This document shows positions 32,674 through 40,521 of a stretch of 64,000 nt of DNA, piece after piece. This DNA comes from Streptomyces sedi. GTDB lineage: Bacteria; Actinomycetota; Actinomycetes; Streptomycetales; Streptomycetaceae. Location: NCBI RefSeq assembly GCF_006335015.1, contig NZ_VDGT01000022.1, positions 1 to 64,000 on the forward strand, in the 5' to 3' direction. A program made the translations under genes and the position numbers. The notes under the pieces were generated by a model that was given only the letters and a program-made list of their open reading frames with translations, did no database searches and had not been told where the DNA came from. How positions within the stretch are numbered: position 1 is the first letter of the stretch; each line of letters begins with the position of its first letter.

Positions 32674-34032
32674 TTGAGTCCGGGACCCGGAGCAGGCTCC
32701 GCACCCGCATCCCTGACCGCAACCGACAAAGTGTCCACCTTCAGCTCCTTCCGGGTGCGCAACTACCGCATCCACTTCTTCGGCAACGCGATATCCAACA
32801 TCGGCACCTGGATGCAGCGCATCGCCCAGGACTGGCTGGTCCACGAACTCACGGACTCCGCCGCCGCCGTCGGCATCACCCTCGCGCTCCAGTTCCTGCC
32901 GATGCTGCTCTTCGGCCTCTACGGCGGCGTCCTCGCCGACCGCGTCGACAAGCGCAAGCTGCTCATCGGCACCCAGGTCGCGCTCGGCCTCACCGGCCTC
33001 ACGCTGGCGGCGCTGACCTTCACCGACGTGGTGAACGTCTACCACGTCTATGTCCTGGCGTTTCTCGTCGGCCTGGTGACGGTGGTCGACAACCCGGCCC
33101 GACAGACCTTCGTCTCCGACATGGTCGGTCCGCGCCTGCTGCGCAACGCGGTCTCCCTGAACTCGGCGAACTTCCAGTCGGCCCGGCTCATCGGCCCCGC
33201 GGTGGCCGGCGTCATGATCGCCGCCGTGGGCGGCGCGTGGGCGTTTCTCGCGAACGGACTCTCCTTCATCGCACCGATCATCGGGCTGCTGATGATGCGC
33301 ACCTCCGAGCTGAACCCGGCCGAGCGGGTGCCGCGCGGGCGCGGCCAGCTGCGTGACGGGCTGCGCTACGTCGGCGGGCGGCCGGACCTGCTGTGGATGA
33401 TCGTGCTGGTCGGCTTCATCGGAACCTTCGGCTACAACTTCGCGATCTGGCTGGTCGCCTTCACCGACCAGGTCTTCGCTTCGGGTGCCGGCACCTTCGG
33501 CCTGCTCAACTCGCTGATGGCCGCGGGCTCGGTCGTCGGCGCCCTGCTGGCGGCCCGGCGCGGCAGCAACCGGACGCGGTTCACCGTGGGGGCGGCGGCC
33601 GTCTTCTCCTCTCTGCTGGTGGTGGCCTCGGCGGCGCCGAACTTCGTCGTCTTCGCCGTGCTGATGCCGCTGATCGGGCTGGCCGGAATGACCTTCCAGG
33701 TGACCGCCAACTCGACCATCCAGATATCCAGTGACCCGGCGATGCGGGGCCGGGTCATCAGCCTCTTCATGATGGTCTTCGTCGGCGGCACCCCCATCGG
33801 CGGACCTCTGGTCGGCTGGCTCAGCGACGAGTTCGGTGCCCGGGTGGGGCTGATCAGCGGCGGCCTGGTCTGCCTGGCCGCGGCCGTCGGCGTGGCCCTG
33901 ATCCTCGCCAGGATCGGCGGGCTGCGGCTGCGCATCAGCCTGCGGGCCGGCAGCCGGGGCTTCGCCCTGGTGCCGCGCGATCCGGAAGAGGTGACCGCCC
34001 CGGCGGGTGCGGCCATCCGCTCCGTCGGCTGA
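32674..34032 (+). CDS. MFS exporter (EntS/MFS_3-like)
   Basis: 452 residues from TTG 32674, supported by AAGGAGAG 7 nt upstream. Twelve membrane helices are likely, starting FRVRNYRIHFFGNAISNIGTW. Motif A is GGVLADRVDKRKLL, and VDNPARQTFVSDMVG is characteristic of the MFS_3/enterobactin-exporter-like group. It is probably an efflux pump controlled by the upstream MarR protein. The substrate is unknown. Confidence 0.88.
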   Translation: MSPGPGAGSAPASLTATDKVSTFSSFRVRNYRIHFFGNAISNIGTWMQRIAQDWLVHELTDSAAAVGITLALQFLPMLLFGLYGGVLADRVDKRKLLIGTQVALGLTGLTLAALTFTDVVNVYHVYVLAFLVGLVTVVDNPARQTFVSDMVGPRLLRNAVSLNSANFQSARLIGPAVAGVMIAAVGGAWAFLANGLSFIAPIIGLLMMRTSELNPAERVPRGRGQLRDGLRYVGGRPDLLWMIVLVGFIGTFGYNFAIWLVAFTDQVFASGAGTFGLLNSLMAAGSVVGALLAARRGSNRTRFTVGAAAVFSSLLVVASAAPNFVVFAVLMPLIGLAGMTFQVTANSTIQISSDPAMRGRVISLFMMVFVGGTPIGGPLVGWLSDEFGARVGLISGGLVCLAAAVGVALILARIGGLRLRISLRAGSRGFALVPRDPEEVTAPAGAAIRSVG

Positions 34033-34136
34033 CCCACGCCCCCGGCGACACGGCGCCGGCCGGGAACGCCTTCACCGGCGCGGCCGGCGCCGAGCCGCCG
34101 ACCCCTTGGCGCCCGCCCCCGAGAGGAACGGACACC

Positions 34137-35312
34137 GTGCCCACCCCGGACACCACCCAGGCCGAACCACGCCCGACCCCGGTCGAGACGCTGACCGCGC
34201 TGGGGCACCGGCCCCTCGCCCTGCTCGGGCAAGGCATGGAGGGCACCGTCCACCGGCTGGCCGACGGGCTGGTCGGCAAGGTCTGGCACGGCGGGCGAAC
34301 GGCGGCCGACGCGCGGCGGCTCGCCGCCTTCCACAGCGAAGTGGCCGCCCAGGGGCTGCCGTTCGCCACACCCGAGCCGGTGGCCGTGCAGGAGCACCGG
34401 GGCGTCGTGGTGACCGTGGAACGCGAAATGGTCGGCACCCCGCTGAGCGAGGCCGACTTCCTCGCCCCCGAGGCGGGGCACGCCGCCTTCGTCGAGGCGG
34501 TGGCCGCGCTCGGCGCGACCACGGCCGGCCCGGCCGCCCGCGCCCTGCCCGCGCCCGGCGAGACCGAGCCGCTCTGGGCGGGCCACGCCACCTGGCCCGA
34601 GGCGCTGGCCGCGCTCGTCGAGCGCCGCACCGAGGCGGGCCGCCCCGCGCTCGCCCGCGCGCTGCCCGAGCTGGACGCCGCGCGCGACGCGGTGCTGGCG
34701 CGGCTGCGCTCCCTGCCCGCGCAGGCCGGCCCCGCCGTGGTGCACGGGGACATCTGCCCGCCCAACATCCTGGTCGACCGCGGCGGCACGGTCGTCGGGC
34801 TGCTGGACTGGGGCTTCCTCAGCACGGCCGGCGACAACGCCTTCGACGCCGCCACCGCCGCCGGCTTCTACGACATGTACGGGCCCGAGGCCCGCACCCA
34901 CGACGAGGCGCTGCTGGCCGCCATGGCCGAACGCCTCGGGCACCCCAGGGAGGCGCTGCTCACCTACCGGGCCGCGTACTCGCTGGTCACCGCCACGATC
35001 TACTCCTCGACCGGCGAGGACGGCCACTTCGTCTGGTGTGTGGAACTCCTCCGCCGCCCCGAGGTGCGACGACTGCTCGGGCTCGGGCGTCGGGCACTGC
35101 CCGGAGGCGTGTCCGCCCCGGGCGAGCCGGATCAGTGCGCGGCGCGCGAACCGTCCCAGCCACGCCCGGGCCATCCCCGCTCCCCGGACCCACGCGCCGA
35201 CCGTCCCGCTCCCCACTCGGTCGCCCATCGGGCAGCCCCCTCTCCCTCGGCGCCGCGCACCCCACGCGACGAACACGACACACAGAGTAACGAACCCCGG
35301 GGCGAAAAGTAA
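34137..35312 (+). CDS. APH-family kinase with low-complexity C-terminal tail
   Basis: 391 residues from GTG 34137. The kinase core (about 20-310) has LGQGMEGTVHRLADG as glycine loop, Lys in VGKVWHG, catalytic loop VHGDICPPNILVD and GLLDWGF. The last 75 residues are Pro/Ser/Arg/His-rich and unlike the family, so the stop of a former shorter gene may have been lost. It is downstream of the MFS exporter with a 100-nt gap. The substrate is unknown. Confidence 0.75.
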   Translation: MPTPDTTQAEPRPTPVETLTALGHRPLALLGQGMEGTVHRLADGLVGKVWHGGRTAADARRLAAFHSEVAAQGLPFATPEPVAVQEHRGVVVTVEREMVGTPLSEADFLAPEAGHAAFVEAVAALGATTAGPAARALPAPGETEPLWAGHATWPEALAALVERRTEAGRPALARALPELDAARDAVLARLRSLPAQAGPAVVHGDICPPNILVDRGGTVVGLLDWGFLSTAGDNAFDAATAAGFYDMYGPEARTHDEALLAAMAERLGHPREALLTYRAAYSLVTATIYSSTGEDGHFVWCVELLRRPEVRRLLGLGRRALPGGVSAPGEPDQCAAREPSQPRPGHPRSPDPRADRPAPHSVAHRAAPSPSAPRTPRDEHDTQSNEPRGEK

Positions 35313-35363
35313 CCCTGAGTGCCGAAAAAACTCCCCACCCCTCCACCGCGCCCGTCCCCGACC

Positions 35364-35369
35364 TAGCAT
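35364..35369 (+). promoter_or_regulatory. -10 box for leaderless thpR
   Basis: TAGCAT ends 8 nt before ATG 35378. Confidence 0.5.
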
Positions 35370-35377
35370 GAGCCGCC

Positions 35378-35947
35378 ATGAGGACCTTCTCCGCGCTGCT
35401 TCCGCCGTCCGAGGCGCTCGACCAACTCGCCGACGCCGTCGCCCCGTTGCATGACCGGACGACGGACTGGCCGCGCTGGGCCCCGCGTGCCGGCTGGCAC
35501 GTCACCCTCGCCTTCTACGGCGAGACGGAGGAGTACCAGCTGACGGCGCTCGGCGACGGCCTGGCGCGGGCGGCGCGAAGCGTCGAGCCGTTCACCGCGC
35601 GGCTGGTCGGCGCGGGCACGTTCGGGCGGCGTCACCTGTGGGCCGGCGTGGAGGGCGACCTGGAGCCGCTGCACCGGTTGGCCGCCGCGAGTGCGGTGGC
35701 CGGCCGCGCCGCCGGCACCCCCGGCGGGACGCCGCACGGCGCCTACCGCCCCCACCTCACCGTGGCCCGCGGCCGGGGTCCCGGCCGCGACCTGGACCGA
35801 CCGCTGGCCGCCCTCGCCGCCTTCGAGGGGCGGCGGTGGACGGCGTCCTCGCTGGTGCTGATGGGCGCCGAGGACCACCCGGGCGGCAGCACCGGCTACC
35901 GCGTCCTGGACACCCGGCAGCTGGGAGCGGCGAACGAACGTGCGTGA
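35378..35947 (+). CDS. thpR: RNA 2',3'-cyclic phosphodiesterase (2H family)
   Basis: 189 residues. Two HxT/S-x motifs of the 2H phosphoesterase family are present, WHVTLAF near residue 47 and RPHLTVAR near residue 128. The family hydrolyses 2',3'-cyclic phosphates at RNA ends. The length matches ThpR/LigT. It is probably leaderless. The next open frame, a 29-residue membrane peptide, follows with a 20-nt gap. Confidence 0.88.
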   Translation: MRTFSALLPPSEALDQLADAVAPLHDRTTDWPRWAPRAGWHVTLAFYGETEEYQLTALGDGLARAARSVEPFTARLVGAGTFGRRHLWAGVEGDLEPLHRLAAASAVAGRAAGTPGGTPHGAYRPHLTVARGRGPGRDLDRPLAALAAFEGRRWTASSLVLMGAEDHPGGSTGYRVLDTRQLGAANERA

Positions 35948-35967
35948 GCCCGGCGTACCGTGGGGAT

Positions 35968-36057
35968 GTGAACGCGAAGACCAGAGCACGCATCGTCAGT
36001 GCCGCCCTCGTCCTGATGCTCGTCGTGGTCGCCGTGGCCGCGGCCCTCGGCGGCTGA
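35968..36057 (+). CDS. 29-residue single-helix membrane peptide
   Basis: GTG 35968 to TGA 36057 encodes MNAKTRARIVSAALVLMLVV plus VAVAAALGG, a basic N-terminus and one long hydrophobic helix. A TACCGT -10 box (35956-35961) ends 6 nt before the GTG, giving independent support for a leaderless mRNA. Too small for most gene finders. Function is unknown. Confidence 0.5.
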   Translation: MNAKTRARIVSAALVLMLVVVAVAAALGG

Positions 36058-36140
36058 CCCGGGCCCGCTCGCCGGGGTCGGGAACGAAGGGGCCCGCCGA
36101 CCCGGGAGCATCCGGGCGACGGGCCACGAGGCGACGACGG

Positions 36141-36252
36141 GCCGCCAGACTTGTGCCGCCAGGCGTCGGTCACCAGACGCCGGTCGTCAGACTCCGGTCA
36201 CCAGACGCCGGTCACCAGGCGTCGGTCACCAGGAATCGGTCACCAGGCGAAG
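36141..36252. repeat. Eight 14-bp tandem repeats reaching into the reductase 3' end
   Basis: The 14-bp period with consensus GTCACCAGACGCCG runs from 36141 to 36252; units 3-8 start at 36169, 36183, 36197, 36211, 36225 and 36239, while the first two are weaker. Its last unit covers the stop codon of the aldo/keto reductase on the minus strand. Confidence 0.8.
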
Positions 36253-37238
36253 GCCTCCGGCGAGGCGCCGGGGCCGGGGAAGATCCGGTCCAGCTCGGCG
36301 AGGATCTCCTCGCTCAGCTCCAGCTCCACCGCGCGCAGCGCCGACCCCAGGTGCTCGGCGGTGCGCGGCCCGACGATCGGACCGGTCACGCCCGGCCTGG
36401 TCAGCAGCCACGCCAGCGCCGCCTCACCGGGCTCGATGCCGTGCTTGGCCAACAGGTCCTCGTACTCCTGGACCTTCGCCCGGAAGGCGCTGTCCGCCAG
36501 CGCGTCGGCCGCGCGCCCGCCGGAGCTGCGCGAGGCGCCGCCCTCCCGCTCCTTGCGGATGGCGCCGCCCAGCAGCCCGCCCTGGAGCGGGGACCACGGG
36601 ATCACGCCCAGGCCGTAGGTCTCCGCCGACGGGATGACCTCCATCTCGGCCCTGCGCTCGGCCAGGTTGTAGAGGCACTGCTCGCTCACCAGGCCCAGCG
36701 AACCACGCCGCGCCGCCGCCTCGTTGGCGCGCGAGATGTGCCAGCCGGCGAAGTTCGACGAGCCGGCGTAGAGGATCTTCCCCTGCTGCACCAGCACGTC
36801 GACGGCCTGCCAGATCTCCTCCCACGGCGTGTTCCGGTCCACGTGGTGGAACTGGTACAGGTCGATGTGGTCGGTCTGGAGCCGACGGAGGCTCGCGTCC
36901 ACGGCCCGGCGGATGTTGAGCGCCGAGAGCTTGTCGTGGTTGGGCCAGGCGGGCTGGCCGTCGCCCGCCATGTTGCCGTACACCTTGGTGGCCAGGACGA
37001 CCTTGTCGCGCCGGTCGCCGCCCTTGGCGAACCAGGTCCCGAGGATCTCCTCGGTGCGGCCCTTGTTCTCGCCCCAGCCGTAGACGTTCGCGGTGTCGAA
37101 GAAGTTGACGCCCGCGTCCAGCGCGGTGTCCATGATCGAGTGGCTCGTCGCCTCGTCGGCGAGCGGGCCGAAGTTCATCGTCCCCAGGACCAGTCGGCTG
37201 ACCCTGAGCCCCGTGCGTCCCAGCTGTGTGTACTTCAT
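36240..37238 (-). CDS. Aldo/keto reductase
   Basis: 332 residues of the AKR superfamily, NADPH-dependent. Catalytic residues are in NFFDTANVYGWGENKG (Asp and Tyr), Lys in VVLATKVYG, and His in LYQFHHVDRNTPW. C-terminal NADPH-binding part: TGPIVGPRTAEHLGSAL. ATG 37238. It is 85 nt downstream of the MerR gene, so the two may be cotranscribed. Related proteins reduce a range of aldehydes; the physiological substrate is unknown. Confidence 0.9.
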   Translation of the reverse strand: MKYTQLGRTGLRVSRLVLGTMNFGPLADEATSHSIMDTALDAGVNFFDTANVYGWGENKGRTEEILGTWFAKGGDRRDKVVLATKVYGNMAGDGQPAWPNHDKLSALNIRRAVDASLRRLQTDHIDLYQFHHVDRNTPWEEIWQAVDVLVQQGKILYAGSSNFAGWHISRANEAAARRGSLGLVSEQCLYNLAERRAEMEVIPSAETYGLGVIPWSPLQGGLLGGAIRKEREGGASRSSGGRAADALADSAFRAKVQEYEDLLAKHGIEPGEAALAWLLTRPGVTGPIVGPRTAEHLGSALRAVELELSEEILAELDRIFPGPGASPEAFAW

Positions 37239-37323
37239 GGGGGCAAGCCAACGCCCTGGAGTGCGCTCGAAGCAAGAGGCACTGCCGGCCGGCGGGCCGT
37301 TGAGGTCCGGTGCCCCGGACGGT

Positions 37324-37683
37324 TCACCCCACCGGGCGCGCGCGGCCGATCAGCGCGTTCAGGTTGGCACGGGTCGACTCCAGTTCGCCGATCGCCTCCT
37401 CGATCCGGTCCCGGTGCGCCGCCAACGCGTCCACCAGCCCGGAGCACTTCGGCTGCAACAGCTCGTCCTCGTCGACCATGCACGGCAGGGCCTCGTTGAT
37501 CTGCGCGGTGCTCAGGCCGGCAGCGAGCAGGAGGCGGACCCGGCGGACCGCCGCGACATCCAGCTCCGTGTACACGCGGTAGCCGCTCGGTAGCCGCTCC
37601 GGGCGCAGCAGGCCCTGCTCCTCGTAGTAGCGCAGCGCCCGCTCGCTGACGCCGGTCCGCCGCGCGAGCTCTCCGATGCGCAT
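37324..37683 (-). CDS. MerR-family regulator
   Basis: 119 residues from ATG 37683. The winged HTH MRIGELARRTGVSERALRYY is followed by RLPSGYRVYTELDVAAVRRV and a helical dimerisation region. Cys occurs in LPCMVDEDELLQPKCSGL, possibly a sensing site. The intergenic region with the divergent oxidoreductase has a 20-nt promoter spacer and a dyad, the arrangement on which MerR activators act. Confidence 0.9.
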   Translation of the reverse strand: MRIGELARRTGVSERALRYYEEQGLLRPERLPSGYRVYTELDVAAVRRVRLLLAAGLSTAQINEALPCMVDEDELLQPKCSGLVDALAAHRDRIEEAIGELESTRANLNALIGRARPVG

Positions 37684-37698
37684 GTCCGCCTCCGTCGG

Positions 37699-37731
37699 CT
37701 TGACTCTCACGTCAACGTCAAGCTTTACGTT
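37699..37731 (+). promoter_or_regulatory. MerR-type promoter with 20-nt spacer and dyad operator
   Basis: TTGACT (37700-37705) and TACGTT (37726-37731) are good -35 and -10 boxes but 20 nt apart, as in MerR-activated promoters. CTTGAC-N12-GTCAAG (37699-37722) is a perfect dyad in this spacer. TACGTT ends 7 nt before ATG 37739, so the target mRNA is likely leaderless. Confidence 0.75.
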
Positions 37732-37738
37732 ACCCGGC

Positions 37739-38578
37739 ATGACTTCCACAGCCACCCCCGTCACCGTCCTGGGGCTGGGGCCGATGGGCCGCGCCCTGGC
37801 CGCCGCCTTCGCCGCCGCCGGCCACCCCGTCACCGTCTGGAACCGCACCCCGGGGAAGGCGGACGGCCTCGACGCCGCCGTCGCCACGACCGCCGCCGAG
37901 GCGTCGGCCGCCAGCCCGCTGGTCGTCGTCTGCGTGATCAACTACGAGGCGGCGCGGTCGGTGCTCGACCCCGAGGCGCTGCGCGGGCGCACCCTGGTGA
38001 ACCTCACCGGCGGCTCGCCGGAGCAGGCACGCGACACGGCCCGCTGGGCCGAGGAGCACGGCATCGCCTATCTCGACGGCGTGATCATGACGCCGGTCGG
38101 CGGCCCGGACGCGGTCGTGCTGTACGGCGGGCCGGCCGAGGTGCACGCCGCCCACGAGGCGACGCTGGCCGCGCTCGGCGGGAAGCCGACGCACGTCGGC
38201 GAGGACCCGGGGCGCGCGGCCGGGTTCAACATGGCGCTGCTCGACTTCTTCTGGACCTCGATGTTCGGCGTGGTCCACGCGTTTCGGCTGGCCTCCGCCG
38301 AGGGCATCGCACCGGGGGAACTCAACGGCTACGCGCAGGTCATGAGCGGCCTGCTGCCCGGGATGGTCGACGCGGTCGCCGAGCACGTGGCCGCCGGCCG
38401 CTTCCCCGGCGACGAGTCGTCGCTCGACTCGTCGGCCTCGGTCCTGGACGACGTCCTCGACACGATCCGGGCCAACGGCCTGGACGACGCGATGCTCGCC
38501 GCCGGACGCGCCGCCGTGCGACGGGCCGTCGACGCCGGCCACGGGGCGGAGGGCTTCACCCGCCTCGCCGCGCCGTAG
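37739..38578 (+). CDS. NAD(P)-dependent oxidoreductase, imine-reductase-like
   Basis: 279 residues. The Rossmann start is VTVLGLGPMGRALAAAFAAA, then VWNRTPGKADGL as in 6-phosphogluconate/3-hydroxyisobutyrate dehydrogenase relatives. The C-terminal helical domain has LLDFFWTSMFGVVHAFRLAS, matching the imine-reductase branch. Residues 95-105 include VNLTGGSPEQA. It is predicted to use NADPH. The MerR-type promoter suggests induction by a small molecule. The substrate is unknown. Confidence 0.82.
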   Translation: MTSTATPVTVLGLGPMGRALAAAFAAAGHPVTVWNRTPGKADGLDAAVATTAAEASAASPLVVVCVINYEAARSVLDPEALRGRTLVNLTGGSPEQARDTARWAEEHGIAYLDGVIMTPVGGPDAVVLYGGPAEVHAAHEATLAALGGKPTHVGEDPGRAAGFNMALLDFFWTSMFGVVHAFRLASAEGIAPGELNGYAQVMSGLLPGMVDAVAEHVAAGRFPGDESSLDSSASVLDDVLDTIRANGLDDAMLAAGRAAVRRAVDAGHGAEGFTRLAAP

Positions 38579-38749
38579 GCGTGGTCTCCGGCGGGGGCCC
38601 GGAAAGAGGCCGGAAAAGCGAAAGCCGGCCATCACATCCGTGATGACCGACCGTGGAACGCGCCCGGCGAACGTGCTGTCCGTCGGGGCGTGTTCCCGCT
38701 TGGTTGTGCCTTGTTCTGTTCGGTTCTGCCAACGGATGTCGGCAGGGGC

Positions 38750-39259
38750 TCACTTCTTCAGCTTGGTGGCCGCGATGGCGCCGGCGACGATGGCACCGAG
38801 GGCGCCGATCAGCACGAGGTAGAGACCGAAGCCTGCCGAGATCTCGAACTGCTCGACGAGGGCGTCAAGCTGCTCGGAAGGGGCGCCTTCGTCCTCCAGC
38901 TTGGCGCGGACCGAGCGCTCGGGGTCGAGGAAGTTGAGCGCGGCGAAGATCAGCACCAGCACGGCCGGTGCCGCGGCGGCAGCGCTGAGCACGGTCTTCT
39001 TGGTGGCCATCCCGGCGCCGAAGAGGCCGATGACGGCGAGGCTGAGCAGGAGGGTCCAGAGGCCGTCGACCTCGTGGCCCTTCACGCTCTCGCTCTCGCC
39101 CTGGATCTCGACGCTCGCCCAGGCGACGAGCGAGCCGAGCGCGGCCAGCGCGCCGCCGACCAGGCCGGCGATGTGAAGCTGCTGCGGAAGGGCCGGAACG
39201 GCCGGGGCCGCCGGGGGCGGGGAGTAGGGGCCGGGCTGCTGTTGTCCATATGCACTCAT
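38750..39259 (-). CDS. Four-helix membrane protein with short Y/G/Q/P-rich N-terminus
   Basis: 169 residues from ATG 39259. MSAYGQQQPGPYSPPPAAP is followed by four hydrophobic helices, with the first near QQLHIAGLVGGALAALGSL. The C-terminus KLKK is basic. It is a paralogue of the next gene upstream at 39536 (shared QLHI-G-VG start of the core and a similar helix plan). Function is unknown. 38579-38749 holds no gene that I can see. Confidence 0.75.
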   Translation of the reverse strand: MSAYGQQQPGPYSPPPAAPAVPALPQQLHIAGLVGGALAALGSLVAWASVEIQGESESVKGHEVDGLWTLLLSLAVIGLFGAGMATKKTVLSAAAAAPAVLVLIFAALNFLDPERSVRAKLEDEGAPSEQLDALVEQFEISAGFGLYLVLIGALGAIVAGAIAATKLKK

Positions 39260-39535
39260 GCCGGCAGACGCTAGGAAGCGGGCTCTTCCCCTGCAACCCG
39301 CTTGTCCGATAGGCGGTTTATGCCGCCCTTTTCTTCGCGTAAATTTATCCATCCACCGAGAATGTTTTCATTCGGAGTCCGCGTTCCGCTTCGACCCGAA
39401 TGACTCGCACGCCCGTGCAACGAGCGACTGCCCCCTATGGTTCCCCCCTCGTCGGCTCGTTACTCCCTTATGGAAAAGGGGAGTTGAGCCGCGCGCCCCC
39501 CGACGGCGCCGTAACTGCCTTTACCTCTCGCGTAG

Positions 39536-40393
39536 TTACTTCTTGCGCAGTTGGGTGGCCGACAGGATGCCGGCGACCAGGACGCACGTGCCGGCGGTGA
39601 GCGTCAGGTAGAGCCCGGCGCCGGCGCTGAAGTCGACCTGCGAGGCGAGCTGGTCCCACTGCGCGTCCGGGATCGAGCCCAGGTCGTCCTCCGCGTCGGC
39701 GCGGGCGAGCCGCTCCAGGTTGGCGAGGTTGAGCGCGCCGAAGACCAGGATCGCCAGCCCGGGAAGCGCGGCTGCCGCGTTCAGCACGGGCTTCTTGGCA
39801 GCCAGGGCCGCGCCGAAGAGGATGGCGGCGACGATGCCGAGGATCAGCGTCCACATGCCGTCACCCGAGGTGCCCCGCGCGCCCGCGTTGTCCTGGACCA
39901 GGTCGCCGTCGACCGTGACCCAGGCGAGGAACGACGCGACGACCGCGAGACCCGAGCCGACGAATCCGATGATGTGCAGCTGACGCCCCAGCGCGGTGCC
40001 GGAGTTCGACGGCGGTATCGGCGGGCCGGGGGTGTTCCAGGCCGGCGGCTGCTGGCCCTGGCCGGGCTGCTGGCCGTAGGGGGGCTGCTGTTGCCCCGGG
40101 GGCCGGCCGTAGGCGGGCGGCTGCTGCTGCCCCTGGCCGGGGTATCCGTAGCCGGGCTGCTGGCCGGGTGCCTGCGGCTGTCCGTAGGCCGGCGGCTGCT
40201 GGCCGGGCGCCTGCGGTTGCCCCTGGGGCTGACCGTAGGGCTGCTGCGGCTGCTGGCCGTAGCCGGGTTGCTGTGGTGTGGGTGGGCCCGAGGGCTGTCC
40301 CTGGCCGGGGTATCCGTAGCCGGGCTGTTGGCCCTGGCCTGGCTGCCCCTGGCCGGGCTGCTGCCCGTAACCGGGCGGTCCGTATCCGCTCAT
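39536..40393 (-). CDS. Four-helix membrane protein with long Y/G/Q/P repeat tail
   Basis: 285 residues from ATG 40393. The first 130 residues are nearly pure Gly/Gln/Pro/Tyr, built from GYGQQP, QPGYGYPGQGQ and similar units, and should be disordered. Four membrane helices follow, the first around GRQLHIIGFVGSGLAVVAS, and the C-terminus is basic (QLRKK). It is a paralogue of the gene at 38750. The 276-nt gap between them has no gene; it holds only a small stem (ACTCCC 39462, GGGAGT 39479). Function is unknown. Confidence 0.75.
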   Translation of the reverse strand: MSGYGPPGYGQQPGQGQPGQGQQPGYGYPGQGQPSGPPTPQQPGYGQQPQQPYGQPQGQPQAPGQQPPAYGQPQAPGQQPGYGYPGQGQQQPPAYGRPPGQQQPPYGQQPGQGQQPPAWNTPGPPIPPSNSGTALGRQLHIIGFVGSGLAVVASFLAWVTVDGDLVQDNAGARGTSGDGMWTLILGIVAAILFGAALAAKKPVLNAAAALPGLAILVFGALNLANLERLARADAEDDLGSIPDAQWDQLASQVDFSAGAGLYLTLTAGTCVLVAGILSATQLRKK

Positions 40394-40521
40394 GGACACC
40401 GAGACTAGAAAGCAGTCAAGCGCGGCGCAATGGTCGGCGTCACCTGGTTCGTCCGGCGAGGCCCCGGGAACGGGACGACTGGCCCGGCGGCCCGCGCGCG
40501 CGGGATGGCACTCTTGGAGCC

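Noticed and set aside
36141..36252. 14-bp repeats tested as a CRISPR array
   Set aside because: There are no spacers between the units.
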